Shown piece by piece: positions 16,225 through 24,671 of a stretch of 64,000 bases of DNA. The translations under genes were made by a program, and so were the position numbers. The notes under the pieces were generated by a model. That model was not told the DNA's origin. It ran no database searches and saw only the letters and a program-made list of their open reading frames with translations. How positions within the stretch are numbered: position 1 is the first letter of the stretch; each line of letters starts with the position of its first letter. Source of the stretch: Actinomadura chibensis NBRC 106107 (GTDB lineage: Bacteria > Actinomycetota > Actinomycetes > Streptosporangiales > Streptosporangiaceae); NCBI RefSeq assembly GCF_001552135.1, contig NZ_BCQP01000030.1, forward strand, positions 62,001 through 126,000, in the 5' to 3' direction.

Positions 16225-16277
16225 GCACAAGCCACCAAGCCCGCCGCCGGAACCAACCCCGAACCCAACCGGTCACG
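16225..16277 (+). repeat. Dispersed bipartite repeat, copy 3
   Basis: GCACAAGCCACCAAGC and the following CCGCCGCC (16225-16248) differ from copies 1 and 2 at one base. After 16 bases comes CCAACCGGTCACG (16265-16277). It ends 28 bases before the xis start. Confidence 0.65.
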
Positions 16278-16304
16278 CTCGCAGCGATGAGGTGAAAGCC
16301 ACCG

Positions 16305-16499
16305 ATGGCCAAGAGGTCAAGAACGTGGATCACAGTTCCCGAAATCCTCGAAGAACTCGACATCACGCGCCGCACGTGGCAGCGGTGGCGCGCCCTCGGT
16401 AAGACGCCGCCCTGCACGGTCCTGCCGAACCGCAAGCTTCGGGTCCGCCGCGTGGATTTCGAGAACTGGCTCTCTAGCCTGGAAGAGAGGGCCGCGTGA
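16305..16499 (+). CDS. xis: Excisionase (Xis), helix-turn-helix
   Basis: A 64-residue MerR/HTH_17-type protein. The helix-turn-helix is ITVPEILEELDITRRTWQRW, and the wing contains RVRRVDFENWL. AICE excisionases of this kind bind near the attachment site and direct the integrase toward excision. ATG 16305 follows GAGGTGAAAG; the stop overlaps the integrase GTG, so both are co-translated. A homologue is at 19497-19694. Confidence 0.85.
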   Translation: MAKRSRTWITVPEILEELDITRRTWQRWRALGKTPPCTVLPNRKLRVRRVDFENWLSSLEERAA

Positions 16500-17938
16500 A
16501 CAAGAGTTACGACGTCCGATTCTGGAACGTCACCGTTAAGAAGGGCAGGAAACGCCCCTACGTCCTGCGCTGGCGCGTGGGCGGCAAAGTCCAAACCAGG
16601 CCGTTCACCACACAAGAACTCGCAGCCAGCTATAAATCGGAACTCATCCAAGCGGCGCGGCGCGGTGAGGCATTCGACATCGACAGCGGCCTACCTGAAT
16701 CCATGATTCGCGCCGCGCTTTCTGTGACCTGGTACAGGCACGCGCGGGACTACGTAGACGACCGCTGGGACAAGGTGTCCGCCAAACAGCGGATTTCGAT
16801 CGCTGAAACGCTCACCGCCGTCACAGTAGCCCTCACGACCAGCCACAAGGGCGCACCGGACTCCGAGACACTGCGGAACGCGCTACGCCGCTGGGAGTAC
16901 AACAAGGCACGACGCGAAACCGACCGCCCCGCCGAGGTGGCCGCTGCACTCAGCTGGGCTAGTAGGGCATCGGTACCGCTCGCTCACCTCGCCGAGTTTG
17001 AGGGCATCACGCTCGCCCTAGGCGCGTGCGCTCGCAAGCTGGACGGTACCGCCGCCTCTCCGAGCTATTACACGCGACGCCGCCGTGTGCTCTACAACGT
17101 GCTCAAGTACGCCGTCCAACGAAAACGCCTCACCGTCAACCCCATCGACGGACTCGACTGGAAGCCAATAGAAGACGACGAGGTGTGGGAAGAAGTAGAC
17201 CCGGCGGCCGTCCCCTCTCCCCGCCAAATGGAGGAACTTCTTACGGCAGTCAGCTACGCCGGACCTCGGCGAGGCCCTCGACTGGTGGCGTTCTACGCCT
17301 GCATCTACTACGCGATGATGCGCCCCGGCGAGGTTGTGTCTCTGCGGGAAGATGATTGCGAGCTTCCCTCGATGGGATGGGGACGGCTGATGCTCGCCGG
17401 TTCCAAGCCTTCGGTCGGAACCGAATGGACAGACTCCGGCGAATACCACGATGACCGCGGGCTGAAAGGACGCAGCCGCAAGGCCAAGCGTCCTGTACCG
17501 ATTCCGCCGCAACTCGTCCGGATTCTGCGAGACCACATCACCCAGCACGGCATAGCCCCAGACGGCCGGTTGTTCCGCACCGAACGCGGGGGAGTGCTGC
17601 TCCCCTCCGGCTACGGCCAGACCTGGCACATGGCGCGTGAGCTGGCGCTCACGCCTGCCGAGGTCGCATCGGACCTGGCCCGGCGCCCGTACGACCTCCG
17701 CCACGCTGGCGTCTCGCTACGGCTCAACGCTGGCGTCCCGCCTACTCAGGTCGCCGCGTGGGCGGGACACAGCGTTGAGGTTCTGCTCAGGATCTACGCC
17801 AAGGTCGTCGCCGGTCTGGACAGCCTGTGGGAGGGGCCATCGACGACGCCCTCGGCGGCTAGATCCTGGAACACAAATGGAACACGTTCCGTGGCATTCC
17901 GCGTCCCGTGGTGGCATCTGATGTCACCTGGCCCATGA
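16496..17938 (+). CDS. int: Tyrosine recombinase (integrase) of the AICE
   Basis: A 480-residue tyrosine recombinase. The N-terminal arm-binding part runs to about residue 75, the core-binding SAM-like domain is near 160-245, and the catalytic domain is near 255-445. Visible catalytic elements are Arg near 275 (MMRPGEVVSL), the box YDLRHAGVSLRL near 398-409, GHS near 424, and the nucleophile Tyr near 434 in RIYAKVVAG. It starts at GTG overlapping xis and ends 50 bp before the right attachment repeat, as expected for an element that integrates at a tRNA 3' end. A related but frameshifted integrase faces it across the repeat. Confidence 0.92.
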   Translation: MNKSYDVRFWNVTVKKGRKRPYVLRWRVGGKVQTRPFTTQELAASYKSELIQAARRGEAFDIDSGLPESMIRAALSVTWYRHARDYVDDRWDKVSAKQRISIAETLTAVTVALTTSHKGAPDSETLRNALRRWEYNKARRETDRPAEVAAALSWASRASVPLAHLAEFEGITLALGACARKLDGTAASPSYYTRRRRVLYNVLKYAVQRKRLTVNPIDGLDWKPIEDDEVWEEVDPAAVPSPRQMEELLTAVSYAGPRRGPRLVAFYACIYYAMMRPGEVVSLREDDCELPSMGWGRLMLAGSKPSVGTEWTDSGEYHDDRGLKGRSRKAKRPVPIPPQLVRILRDHITQHGIAPDGRLFRTERGGVLLPSGYGQTWHMARELALTPAEVASDLARRPYDLRHAGVSLRLNAGVPPTQVAAWAGHSVEVLLRIYAKVVAGLDSLWEGPSTTPSAARSWNTNGTRSVAFRVPWWHLMSPGP

Positions 17939-17947
17939 ACGAAGAGA

Positions 17948-17980
17948 GCCGGTTTCCGCAGGTCAAGCGCGGGAACCGGC
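17948..17980 (+). terminator. Terminator after int
   Basis: GCCGGTTTCCGC (17948-17959) pairs with 17969-17980 (11 of 12 positions) around a 9-base loop, followed by TGTTCGTTGT. It lies between the integrase stop and the attachment repeat. Confidence 0.7.
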
Positions 17981-17988
17981 TGTTCGTT

Positions 17989-18035
17989 GTGGTGCGCCCC
18001 CTGCAGGATTCGAACCTGCGCACACGGCTCCGGAG
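17989..18035. repeat. Right attachment repeat (attR) of the AICE, tRNA-Arg-like 3' half
   Basis: This is an exact copy of 1807-1853. To its right (5' side on the minus strand) the sequence has an acceptor-like CCCCCT near 18072-18077 and AGCTCAACG near 18053-18061, which partly resemble a tRNA 5' half. The spacing is about eight bases too long and no D-stem forms, so I do not call a working tRNA. The repeat is also read as the C-terminal tail of the opposing integrase remnant. Confidence 0.8.
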
Positions 18036-18089
18036 GCCCTGTTCGTAAACTTCGTTGAGCTGCGGAGATAGGGGGTCCTAGGGCCCCTC

Positions 18090-18107
18090 GGTACCCGCTC
18101 GGTACCC
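18090..18107. repeat. Palindromic pair near the right att core
   Basis: GGTACCCGCTCGGTACCC, 55 bp from the right repeat. A copy with one mismatch lies at 1686-1703, about 104 bp outside the left repeat. It may be a recombinase arm site or an operator. Confidence 0.35.
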
Positions 18108-19496
18108 GACCTCGATGAGGACCTCGGGGAGCGGGCCAGCACCGCGTCGAGCCGATCGAGCCAGACGTCCTCGAAGCCGGCGACGACCTTGGCGTAGATC
18201 TTCTGCAGCACCTCCGGGCTGTGCCCGGCCCATTCGGCGACCTGGGTGGGAGGAATCCCCGCGTAGAGCCTCACCGACACCCCGCCGTGACGAAGGTCGT
18301 AGGGCCGCCTCATCAGAGGCGAGTCCCGCTCCTCGGGGGTGAGCCCGATCTCGCGCGCCCGCTGCCAGACCCGCCAGTACGTCGACGGCTGGATGATGTT
18401 GCCGTTGACGCTCCGGAAGAGGCGGCCGTCCTTCGCGACCCCGAACACGTCGATGTGATACCTGAGGATCGCGACCAGTTCCGGAGGGATCGGAACCGGA
18501 CGCACGGTCTTGCGGCTGCGCCCCTTCAAGCCCCGCTCTTCGTGGACCTGGCCGCTGTCGGTCCATGCCTTGCCCGTGGAGGGCGCCGTCTTGGAGACAA
18601 GGAGCCGCCCCCAGCCGGTGGCCGGCAGGACGCAGTCCTGCTTTCGGAGGCCGATCGCCTCCGAGGGGCGCAGCATTGCGAAGTACAGGCACGCGAAGAA
18701 CGCGACGAACCGCGGGCCTGGGTCCTACCGACCTTGCCGATCGCGGTCAGCATCAGACGCATCTGTTCAGGGCTGCCGACGACCCGGGGATCGACCTCCT
18801 CGTCCTCCTCGTCCCTTCGCGGCGGCTCCCAATGCAGGCTTTCATCGTGAAGAGGATTGCTGCCCAGACGTTTCCTGCTGACCGCGTATCTGAGCGCGTT
18901 GGAGAGAACCCGGCGTCTGCGGCTGAAGTAGGCCGGGGCCGAAGGGGTGCCATCCAGGTTCTTGGCGCAGGCGTCCAGCAGCGTCCGCAGCACATCGTGG
19001 TCGGCGAGGTCGGAGACGGCGGGGGTGGCCTTGGCCACCCACCGCAGTGCCGCATCGGTCTGCGCCGAGCGCGGCTCGTCGCGCTTTCGGGGATTGAACG
19101 CCCAGTTCCGCAGCGCGCGCCTCAACACGTCCGGGTCCGGTTCTCCCCGCTTCCCGGCGACCAGAGCGGCGGTCACCGTGACCAGCGTCTCGACCATGGA
19201 GACCCGGTGGTTGGCAGAGGCCGCGGGCCATTTCTCGTCGATGTACTCGACCGCGTGCTGGAACCACGGGACATTGCACATCTCGCGGAGCTTGCTCTCC
19301 GGCCACCCGCTCTCGACGTCGAAACCCTCGCCCCGTCGAGCGGCCTGGATCAGCGCCGACCGTTCGCTGTCGGCCAGGGCCTCGGTCTGATACCACCGTG
19401 AGTGGCGCTTGTTCCTGACCTTCCAGCGCACCCCATAGGGATGCTCCTTGCCCTCGCGGTAATTGATCTTGTAGATCGTGACATCGTGGCTCATGC

Positions 19497-19694
19497 TCAC
19501 CTGACGTCGACCTCCTCAAGGGAGTCGAGCCAGGACTCGTAGTCGGTGCGTCGGATCCGCAGTTCGCCGTTGGGTAGGCGTTTGCACGGGGGAGTGCGGC
19601 CCAGCGCACGCCATTGCTGCCAGGTCCGGCGGGGGATGTCCAGGTCGTCCAGGATTTGCCTGACGGTGAGCCAGTTCGGTTGTCGGTGTGCCAT
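19497..19694 (-). CDS. Excisionase of element B
   Basis: The 65-residue protein from ATG 19694 (GGAG upstream) is clearly related to the xis at 16305. The helix-turn-helix is LTVRQILDDLDIPRRTWQQW, and the wing contains RIRRTDYESWL. An in-frame ATG at 19769 would add 25 unrelated residues and is less likely. The stop overlaps the start of the integrase remnant, preserving the usual xis-int coupling. Confidence 0.8.
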   Translation of the reverse strand: MAHRQPNWLTVRQILDDLDIPRRTWQQWRALGRTPPCKRLPNGELRIRRTDYESWLDSLEEVDVR

Positions 19695-20541
19695 CGTAGG
19701 AGGCGCTCCTTTGAAGGGGCCGCGGTCCCGGCGTCGTTCTTGGTGGTTCGGCTGCCGGGACCGTGTCATGAGGGGACGGAAGCGGGGAGCGGCGAGGCCG
19801 GGGCTCCGCCGCTGCGACCTCGCTGCGGCACGTCACACCCCGACCGGGCGGTCGTGCAGATCATCATAAGCACCCTGCCGCTTCCAAGACCGTAGGTCGG
19901 AGGCGCTGAGGCGCCCTGCGCACGCACTTCGCTTGTTGAGGCGAGAGGGTCATCTTCGGCGCCGCCTGCTGAGAACAGGCAGGTCGTTCGCCGGTGGCAG
20001 GGCGAGGCGTTGAAGCTTGCCGCGTCGCCCTGGGCATGATGACTGGCCCACTGCGTTGGAGGCGTTGTGCGCCGGAGTTCGGGCTGGCCGTCCTGGTCGA
20101 TGACATCGGCGGCGCGCGTACGTGACGAGGGGCCGGAAGAATGCCGGGGACGCGAAGACGGCGCGGGCGCGAAGTCCGGAGAGTCGACGGTTGGTCGGAC
20201 GGACTCGGGATGATCTCGGGAAGGCGCGATGGAGGCGGTTGCTTCGGCCTGTTAGACATGCCAAACGCATGGCCTGATGGTATGTGATGGATTGTCACGG
20301 AGAGTGTCAATAGCTCTGTAGACGAGTATCTGTCATTCGGCCAAGTCACCGATCGTGCTTGTCAGTGCATTCTCCTCCGGAGAGTTGTGAACCGTCCGTG
20401 TAGGCCGCCGAGCCAAGCCGGTCACTGTCTTCGCCGCGGCGAGGTGTGGCTCGATCTCAAACCCGAGGTCGACAAGGACGAGGAAGTCGGAGACGGGATT
20501 CCAAGAGCGTTTCTGGGGAGCTTCCGGCCTGCGGTCGGCGT
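19695..20541. other. No gene seen
   Basis: Frames here are rich in Arg/Pro with no family resemblance. The first 60-80 bases beside 19694 should hold the promoter of the xis-int relic. The stretch 20260-20345 is more AT-rich, contains short inverted elements (ATTGTCAC and GTGTCAAT) and may be an old regulatory region. Nothing else can be supported. Confidence 0.4.
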
Positions 20542-21890
20542 TCAGGTCCAGGGTTCCTCAACTTCTCCGGCGGCGGTCAGGCCGAAGCGGCGGAGTTGAG
20601 TGCCCTGGCGGTCACCGGCTTTCTCCCGTGTTCGGGCAAGGCTAAGTAGTGCGTAGGGGTACCCGGCGTCGACAGCCTGGAGGGCAAGCCTTTTAGCGTT
20701 TCGGAAATCGCCCGTTCTTTCGCGCTCCTGGGCTAGGCCCATCAGCGGTTTGGCGTTGCCGGCGTGGGCGGCATAGAAGGCGAGCCGTTCAGCGCCCTGG
20801 GGATCACCAGTCCATTCTCGAAGTGAGGCAAGGCGTGCCATTGCGTCGGCGTTTCCGGCGTCGGTGGCCTGCTGGTAAAGACGTTCGGTGACTCCGTGAT
20901 CACTTTCCTTCGCATGCGCTATGGCCAGGCCCCCTGTCCGCTGTGGTGTTTCCGGCGTCGGTGGCCTGCTGGGCGAGCCGTTCAGCGCCCTGGGTATCAC
21001 CGGCCGCTTCTAGAAGCGGAGCAAGGTGCGCCATCGCCTCGGTGTTTCCGGTGTTGGCAGCCCGCTGGTAGAGCGGGCGCGTTCTGTATGGGCGTGTTGT
21101 TCAAGGTAGTCGGCAAGCCGGTACAGCGCATGGGGAGCGCGAGGGTCACCTGGGCGGGGCTGGTGCTCGACCAGCGCGCCGGGCAGGCGCCGATGTTGGG
21201 AGGCGAGTTCGTCCAGCGCGGTCGGGAACCAGGCGGTGCCGCCGACCTGGTCCCATTCGTCCTCATCGAGGTAGCCGGGGGCGGCGTCGTGTACAGCGGT
21301 TCGGGCAGGAACAGGCTGTGGCCCAGGCGGCGAGCGTCCATCGCCGCCCGCAGCACAGCCCGCGCCGGGCTCGTCTGCTCGTAGCGGCGCAGCAACTCGG
21401 GGCCGCCTGCCAACTCCTGGGTGAGCCGCCCGCCGTGGGCCTGATCGGCCGCGGTGCGCAGCCGCGGGTTGGTGCCGATGATCGTGGCCAGGTCGGTGAG
21501 CTGCTCGTCGGTGAACCCTGACGGTGCGGTGACGGACGCGGCCTGCCCGAGCAGGGGTCCGCGCGGCACGGTGCGGATCGGGCCCTGAAGGACTTGCGGG
21601 AACATCGGTCAGCGCAGCCCGGAAGCCGGGCCACATCGATCCCAGCACCAGCCCGCGTGCGGGGTCGGCCAGCAGCGCCTGCAATTCGGTCGTCACTCTT
21701 CCCCGCCGACAGCCTGCAAGTAGAACTGGGCCTCGTTCAGCCAGATCACCGTGCGCGCGGCGAGCCGCCCGGCGCGGACCGCCTCGGCCAGCGCGGTCGG
21801 ACGCTCGGGGGGCAATGGATGCCAGACCCGCCAGTCGGTCAGTTCGGCGCGGATCGCCTTTTCGCGGCCACTTTTGGACTGGGGCGTCGG
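20542..21890 (-). pseudogene. P-loop NTPase with TPR/Sel1-like repeats, decayed copy
   Basis: This is a decayed paralogue of 61789-64000. Matching parts in order, over at least three frames, are DWRVWHPLPPERPTALAEAV, RTVIWLNEAQFYL, SMWPGFRAALTDVP, FTDEQLTDLATIIGTNPRLR, AMDARRLGHSLFLPEPL, GYLDEDEWDQVGG, ALYRLADYLEQH, then repeats such as AERLAFYAAHAGNAKPLMGL. It ends with the shared FGLTAAGEVEEPWT. The Walker A region is lost; the upstream junction near 21890 runs into unrelated sequence. Not functional. Confidence 0.75.
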
Positions 21891-21926
21891 TGGTGTAGCG
21901 GGTGGTGATGGATACACCGTTGGATT

Positions 21927-22391
21927 GTGGAACAGCCAGGGCGTAGTTATGTCGAGGACATCACAGAGTTCACCCATCAGCTGATGCATACCGGTCGGCG
22001 CTGGCGTCGGTGGTTCGCTGCTGGCCGGATGACGGCTATCACCTGCTCGGCGGCGGTCCCAGTTACCGCTGCGACGGCAGCTCCACGGTGGGTCATGGCG
22101 CTCTTGGGGGCTGTAGCCGTAGTGGCCGAGGGAGCCATCGGCATCTCTCGGTTCGATCAACGGGGACTTGTTGCCACTGCTGTTGCGCGGGACATGCTGA
22201 GCGAGCTTCGCCTGTACAAGGCCAAGGCCGGCCCGTACAAGGGAACAGACGCCGTGGCGGTCCTGGCTGACCGCATCGAGGGCATGCATCACAGCGCCTT
22301 CGTCTCGATGACCGAGCTTCGCCTAGGGGCTCGAGACCAGCCCGCTGCATCAGACGCTGACGCTGCCAGGGGCACGTCGCCGAGTCGTTGA
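21927..22391 (+). CDS. DUF4231-like membrane protein, possibly N-truncated
   Basis: From GTG 21927 a 154-residue protein has two adjacent hydrophobic segments (TAITCSAAVPVTAATAA and RWVMALLGAVAVVAEGAI). Then follows a charged helix TAVARDMLSELRLYKAKAGP and a second helix ending DAVAVLADRIEGM, the usual order in DUF4231. Such proteins are small membrane proteins sometimes found beside toxin-like or defence genes. Full-length members begin earlier, but an in-frame stop at 21906 blocks extension, so the gene may have lost its 5' end when the neighbouring pseudogene was truncated. Confidence 0.55.
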   Translation: MEQPGRSYVEDITEFTHQLMHTGRRWRRWFAAGRMTAITCSAAVPVTAATAAPRWVMALLGAVAVVAEGAIGISRFDQRGLVATAVARDMLSELRLYKAKAGPYKGTDAVAVLADRIEGMHHSAFVSMTELRLGARDQPAASDADAARGTSPSR

Positions 22392-22820
22392 CACGTCCCG
22401 CCGATATCGGCGAAGGAATCTTGTCGGTGGCCGGCCGGGTGGCGGTCGCCCTGGTGCCTTGGACCGCATGAAGAGTCCCAGTCCCCTCGCAGCGCTCCGT
22501 GCTGCGGTGAGGGGACTGGAACTCCTGAGGTGCGGCTTGTCAGAAGGTGGGGCGTGGGCCCTTGTCTGCGTCGTTGTGGAGTTTGATGCCGCGGAGCTTG
22601 CGTGCGGACGGATTGCAGGAGAAACGCGCATCGTTGTTCGCTCTCTACCCTTTTCTGCGTGTTTGCGTCTCAGCGAAAGCACCGATGGGTCAGAATCGAA
22701 CCGGTGGTCTCCGGCGGCCGCAATCCTTGCCGGAACACCGGGTTTTTCCGGGACGGCTACCGCGATGACCTGCAGAGATGCGACGCTGAAGCGGGACGGG
22801 GTGGGACGGGAGAGGCGCAA
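22392..22820. other. No gene seen
   Basis: Open frames on both strands lack recognisable features. The sequence is moderately AT-richer than the core chromosome, in keeping with mobile-element debris. Confidence 0.4.
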
Positions 22821-23825
22821 ATGGGCCAACGATCAAGACCGAATCGGGATCGGTTGGTGTCCGGTGAACGAAAACGTCTGGCTGAAATGATCGCGGTTCT
22901 GGCCAGAGGAACAGGCGAAACGGGATTGAGAGCGCAAGCCGCCGCTCTCGGGGTCAGCAAGACCAGTTTGAGCAACTGGATCAAGGCGCGCCAGTTTTCA
23001 ATAACGGCCCTTCACCGAACTCCTCGCGGGCGCAAAGCTGACCGATGCGGAACTCGCGGAGTATTGGGCTGCTTATCGGGCCGCTGCCGACTGTCCTGTC
23101 TTCCCTCTGCCACCCGAACCGGATGGCTCCGATGCCGTCGAGCAGCCTGCTTCCCAGGAGCCTCAGGCTGCGAACCGGTCGGCTGGCCGCGACGCCCCCC
23201 GCACCTCCGCCGCCCTTCGGCGTGAGTCCGCCCGTGCCGAGTCCAGCGTCCTGGATGCCACCGGACTCTCCGCGGGCTCCGTCGGCGCCCCATCGCCAGT
23301 TGTATCCCCTCCGCCGCATGCGCGGCTGTCGCCGCCGCGTCGGAAACGGCGGGTCCGGGGTCCGGTGGGAGCGCTGATCGCTGTCGCGGCGGCCAGCCTC
23401 GGCGCGACTGCGCTGCTTCTGTCCTGGCCCGGTTCCCCGCCCTCACTCCGGGCCGTTCCGCAGACACCCGAGCGGCGGTCGTCACCACCATCAACGACGA
23501 ACCCTGGCCCGTCGCGTTCCGCTTCATCCACAGACGGCGAGGCCGCCGGCGACGGCGCCCCCGCCACCAACAGTCACAGCCCCAGCGCCCAGCCCCCTCA
23601 ATGAGACCGATACCAGGTGACCGCCCGCGAGATGCCCCTACGCACTGAGGACAGCCGCCCGTTGAGAAACCAGGTCCTGCAACACGGCACCAACCTCCTG
23701 TGCAACGCCGAGGCACCTCCACAGGCCGCACCCAGTTGTGGTACGTCACCGCCGATAACGGCCAGGCCGGCTGGCTTCGTCCCGACAGCCGTTGGCTCGA
23801 ACCCATCTGCGCGGGAGCTCACTAA
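22821..23825 (+). pseudogene. HTH - transmembrane - SH3-like protein, frameshifted
   Basis: ATG 22821 follows GGGAGAGG. The first frame encodes a helix-turn-helix (GLRAQAAALGVSKTSLSNWI). A shift near 23000 leads to a second frame (FTELLAGAKLTDAELAEYWA) that runs through a Pro/Arg linker to one transmembrane segment (GALIAVAAASLGATALLL) and a Ser/Pro-rich extracellular linker ending at 23604. A further frame (RTQLWYVTADNGQAGWLRPD ending TAA 23823-23825) is a bacterial SH3-like domain. Together they suggest a one-pass protein with cytoplasmic DNA-binding and extracytoplasmic wall-sensing parts, now broken by at least two shifts. Confidence 0.5.
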
Positions 23826-23995
23826 AGCCGTGTCGGCCATCTGAGGATCGCCTGATCAAACCCCTGCTTAGGCCGTGGCGGGGGCGGTTCGCCGGCGTCG
23901 CCGGTACAAACTCAGGCCCGTCCTGATCTTCCAGGACGTGACCGGACTCGACCAGCGCCTCCCATGAGGGCTTGCGACGTAACGACGTTAGTTGT

Positions 23996-24023
23996 ACTCT
24001 AAGTGAGTCAATCTCAACTAGAG
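23996..24023. promoter_or_regulatory. AT-rich palindromic promoter region before the NUDIX gene
   Basis: ACTCTA (23996-24001) and TAGAGA (24019-24024) are imperfect arms around GTGAGTCAATCTCAAC. The heptamer TCAATCT (24008-24014) also centres the palindrome at 28291-28307, upstream of the second operon of this cassette. This gap is clearly AT-richer than the genes. Confidence 0.35.
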
Positions 24024-24072
24024 AATAACTGGAGGGAGGTCGGCGAGGTGGGCTGGCGTAGAGTGTCGGGCC

Positions 24073-24606
24073 GTGAGTGCCTCTCTACGCTGGCGGGAAA
24101 TGTCCCGTAGGACGGTCTTTGAGAAGCACGGCCGGGGGATCGACCAGGTCGTCTTCGAAATGCCGGACGGGCGGACGGAGGAGTTCTACATCAAGTCCGG
24201 GCGGGCCACGGCCGCAGTGGTGGCCCTGACCGCGGAGCACCGGGTCATCGTCGCCCGGCAGTTTCGTCCCGGGCCGCAGGAGTTCCTGTACGAACTTCCC
24301 GGGGGGTTCGTGGGTCCTGGCGAGGATCCGCGACACGCCGTCGAGCGCGAGCTGCTCGAAGAGACGGGGTACCGGGGGGACGTCTCCTTTGTCGCGCGCT
24401 GTCATGTCGACGCCTATTCGTCGGTGGCACGGCACTGTTTCGTGGCCACCAACTGCGTGAAGATCGCGGAACCAGCGCTGGAGGACAACGAGTACGTCGA
24501 GGTGGGGCTCCATTCCGTCACATCTTTCAGGCAATTGTTGCGCAATGGACGGATGAGCGACTCAGAGGCCGGCTATCTCGGCCTTGACCATCTTGGGCTG
24601 CTCTGA
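24073..24606 (+). CDS. NUDIX hydrolase (ADP-ribose pyrophosphatase-like)
   Basis: A 177-residue NUDIX protein. The box runs from Gly78 (GFVGPGE to RELLEETG, residues 78-99) and matches GX5EX7REUXEEXGU in full. The upstream beta-hairpin (VVALTAEHRVIVARQFRPGP) resembles ADP-ribose/NDP-sugar pyrophosphatases of the NudF type. Likely substrates are nucleotide sugars or ADP-ribose, cleaved at the diphosphate. The second option would fit the SIR2-domain gene in the same cassette, the first the two nucleotidyltransferases. GTG 24073 is used; ATG 24100 is an alternative start. Confidence 0.8.
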   Translation: MSASLRWREMSRRTVFEKHGRGIDQVVFEMPDGRTEEFYIKSGRATAAVVALTAEHRVIVARQFRPGPQEFLYELPGGFVGPGEDPRHAVERELLEETGYRGDVSFVARCHVDAYSSVARHCFVATNCVKIAEPALEDNEYVEVGLHSVTSFRQLLRNGRMSDSEAGYLGLDHLGLL

Positions 24607-24671
24607 CGCTTTCTCCGAGCGTGCGCCGCGGCTCATGTCCACGGTTCTCCTCAGAACACACGGATGAGTCC

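Larger units (their letters stand above)
17963..19500 (-). pseudogene. Second tyrosine integrase, frameshifted (element B remnant)
   Basis: This is homologous to the integrase at 16496-17938. The N-terminal frame runs from ATG 19500 to about 18715 (MSMSHDVTIYKINYREGKE to LMLTAIGKVGRTQ); the catalytic frame continues as FFACLYFAMLRPSEAIGLRK, then YDLRHGGVSVRL and KIYAKVVAG. One missing G in the GGGCCC-like run near 18714-18722 breaks the frame. The tail reads through the attachment repeat into the neighbouring element (FTNRASGAVCAGSNPAGGA), so the present C-terminus is partly made of att sequence. It is a relic of a second element that used the same site. Confidence 0.8.

Noticed and set aside
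17989-18077. Complete tRNA-Arg gene at the right repeat
   Set aside because: An acceptor-like CCCCCT and AGCTCAACG are present, but spacing is about eight bases too long and the D-stem does not form.
19864-20349. 161-codon minus-strand frame
   Set aside because: No RBS, no family features, composition typical of random high-GC frames.
22459-22890. 143-codon plus-strand frame
   Set aside because: Not recognisable, overlaps the better supported HTH gene start at 22821 and lacks a clear RBS.
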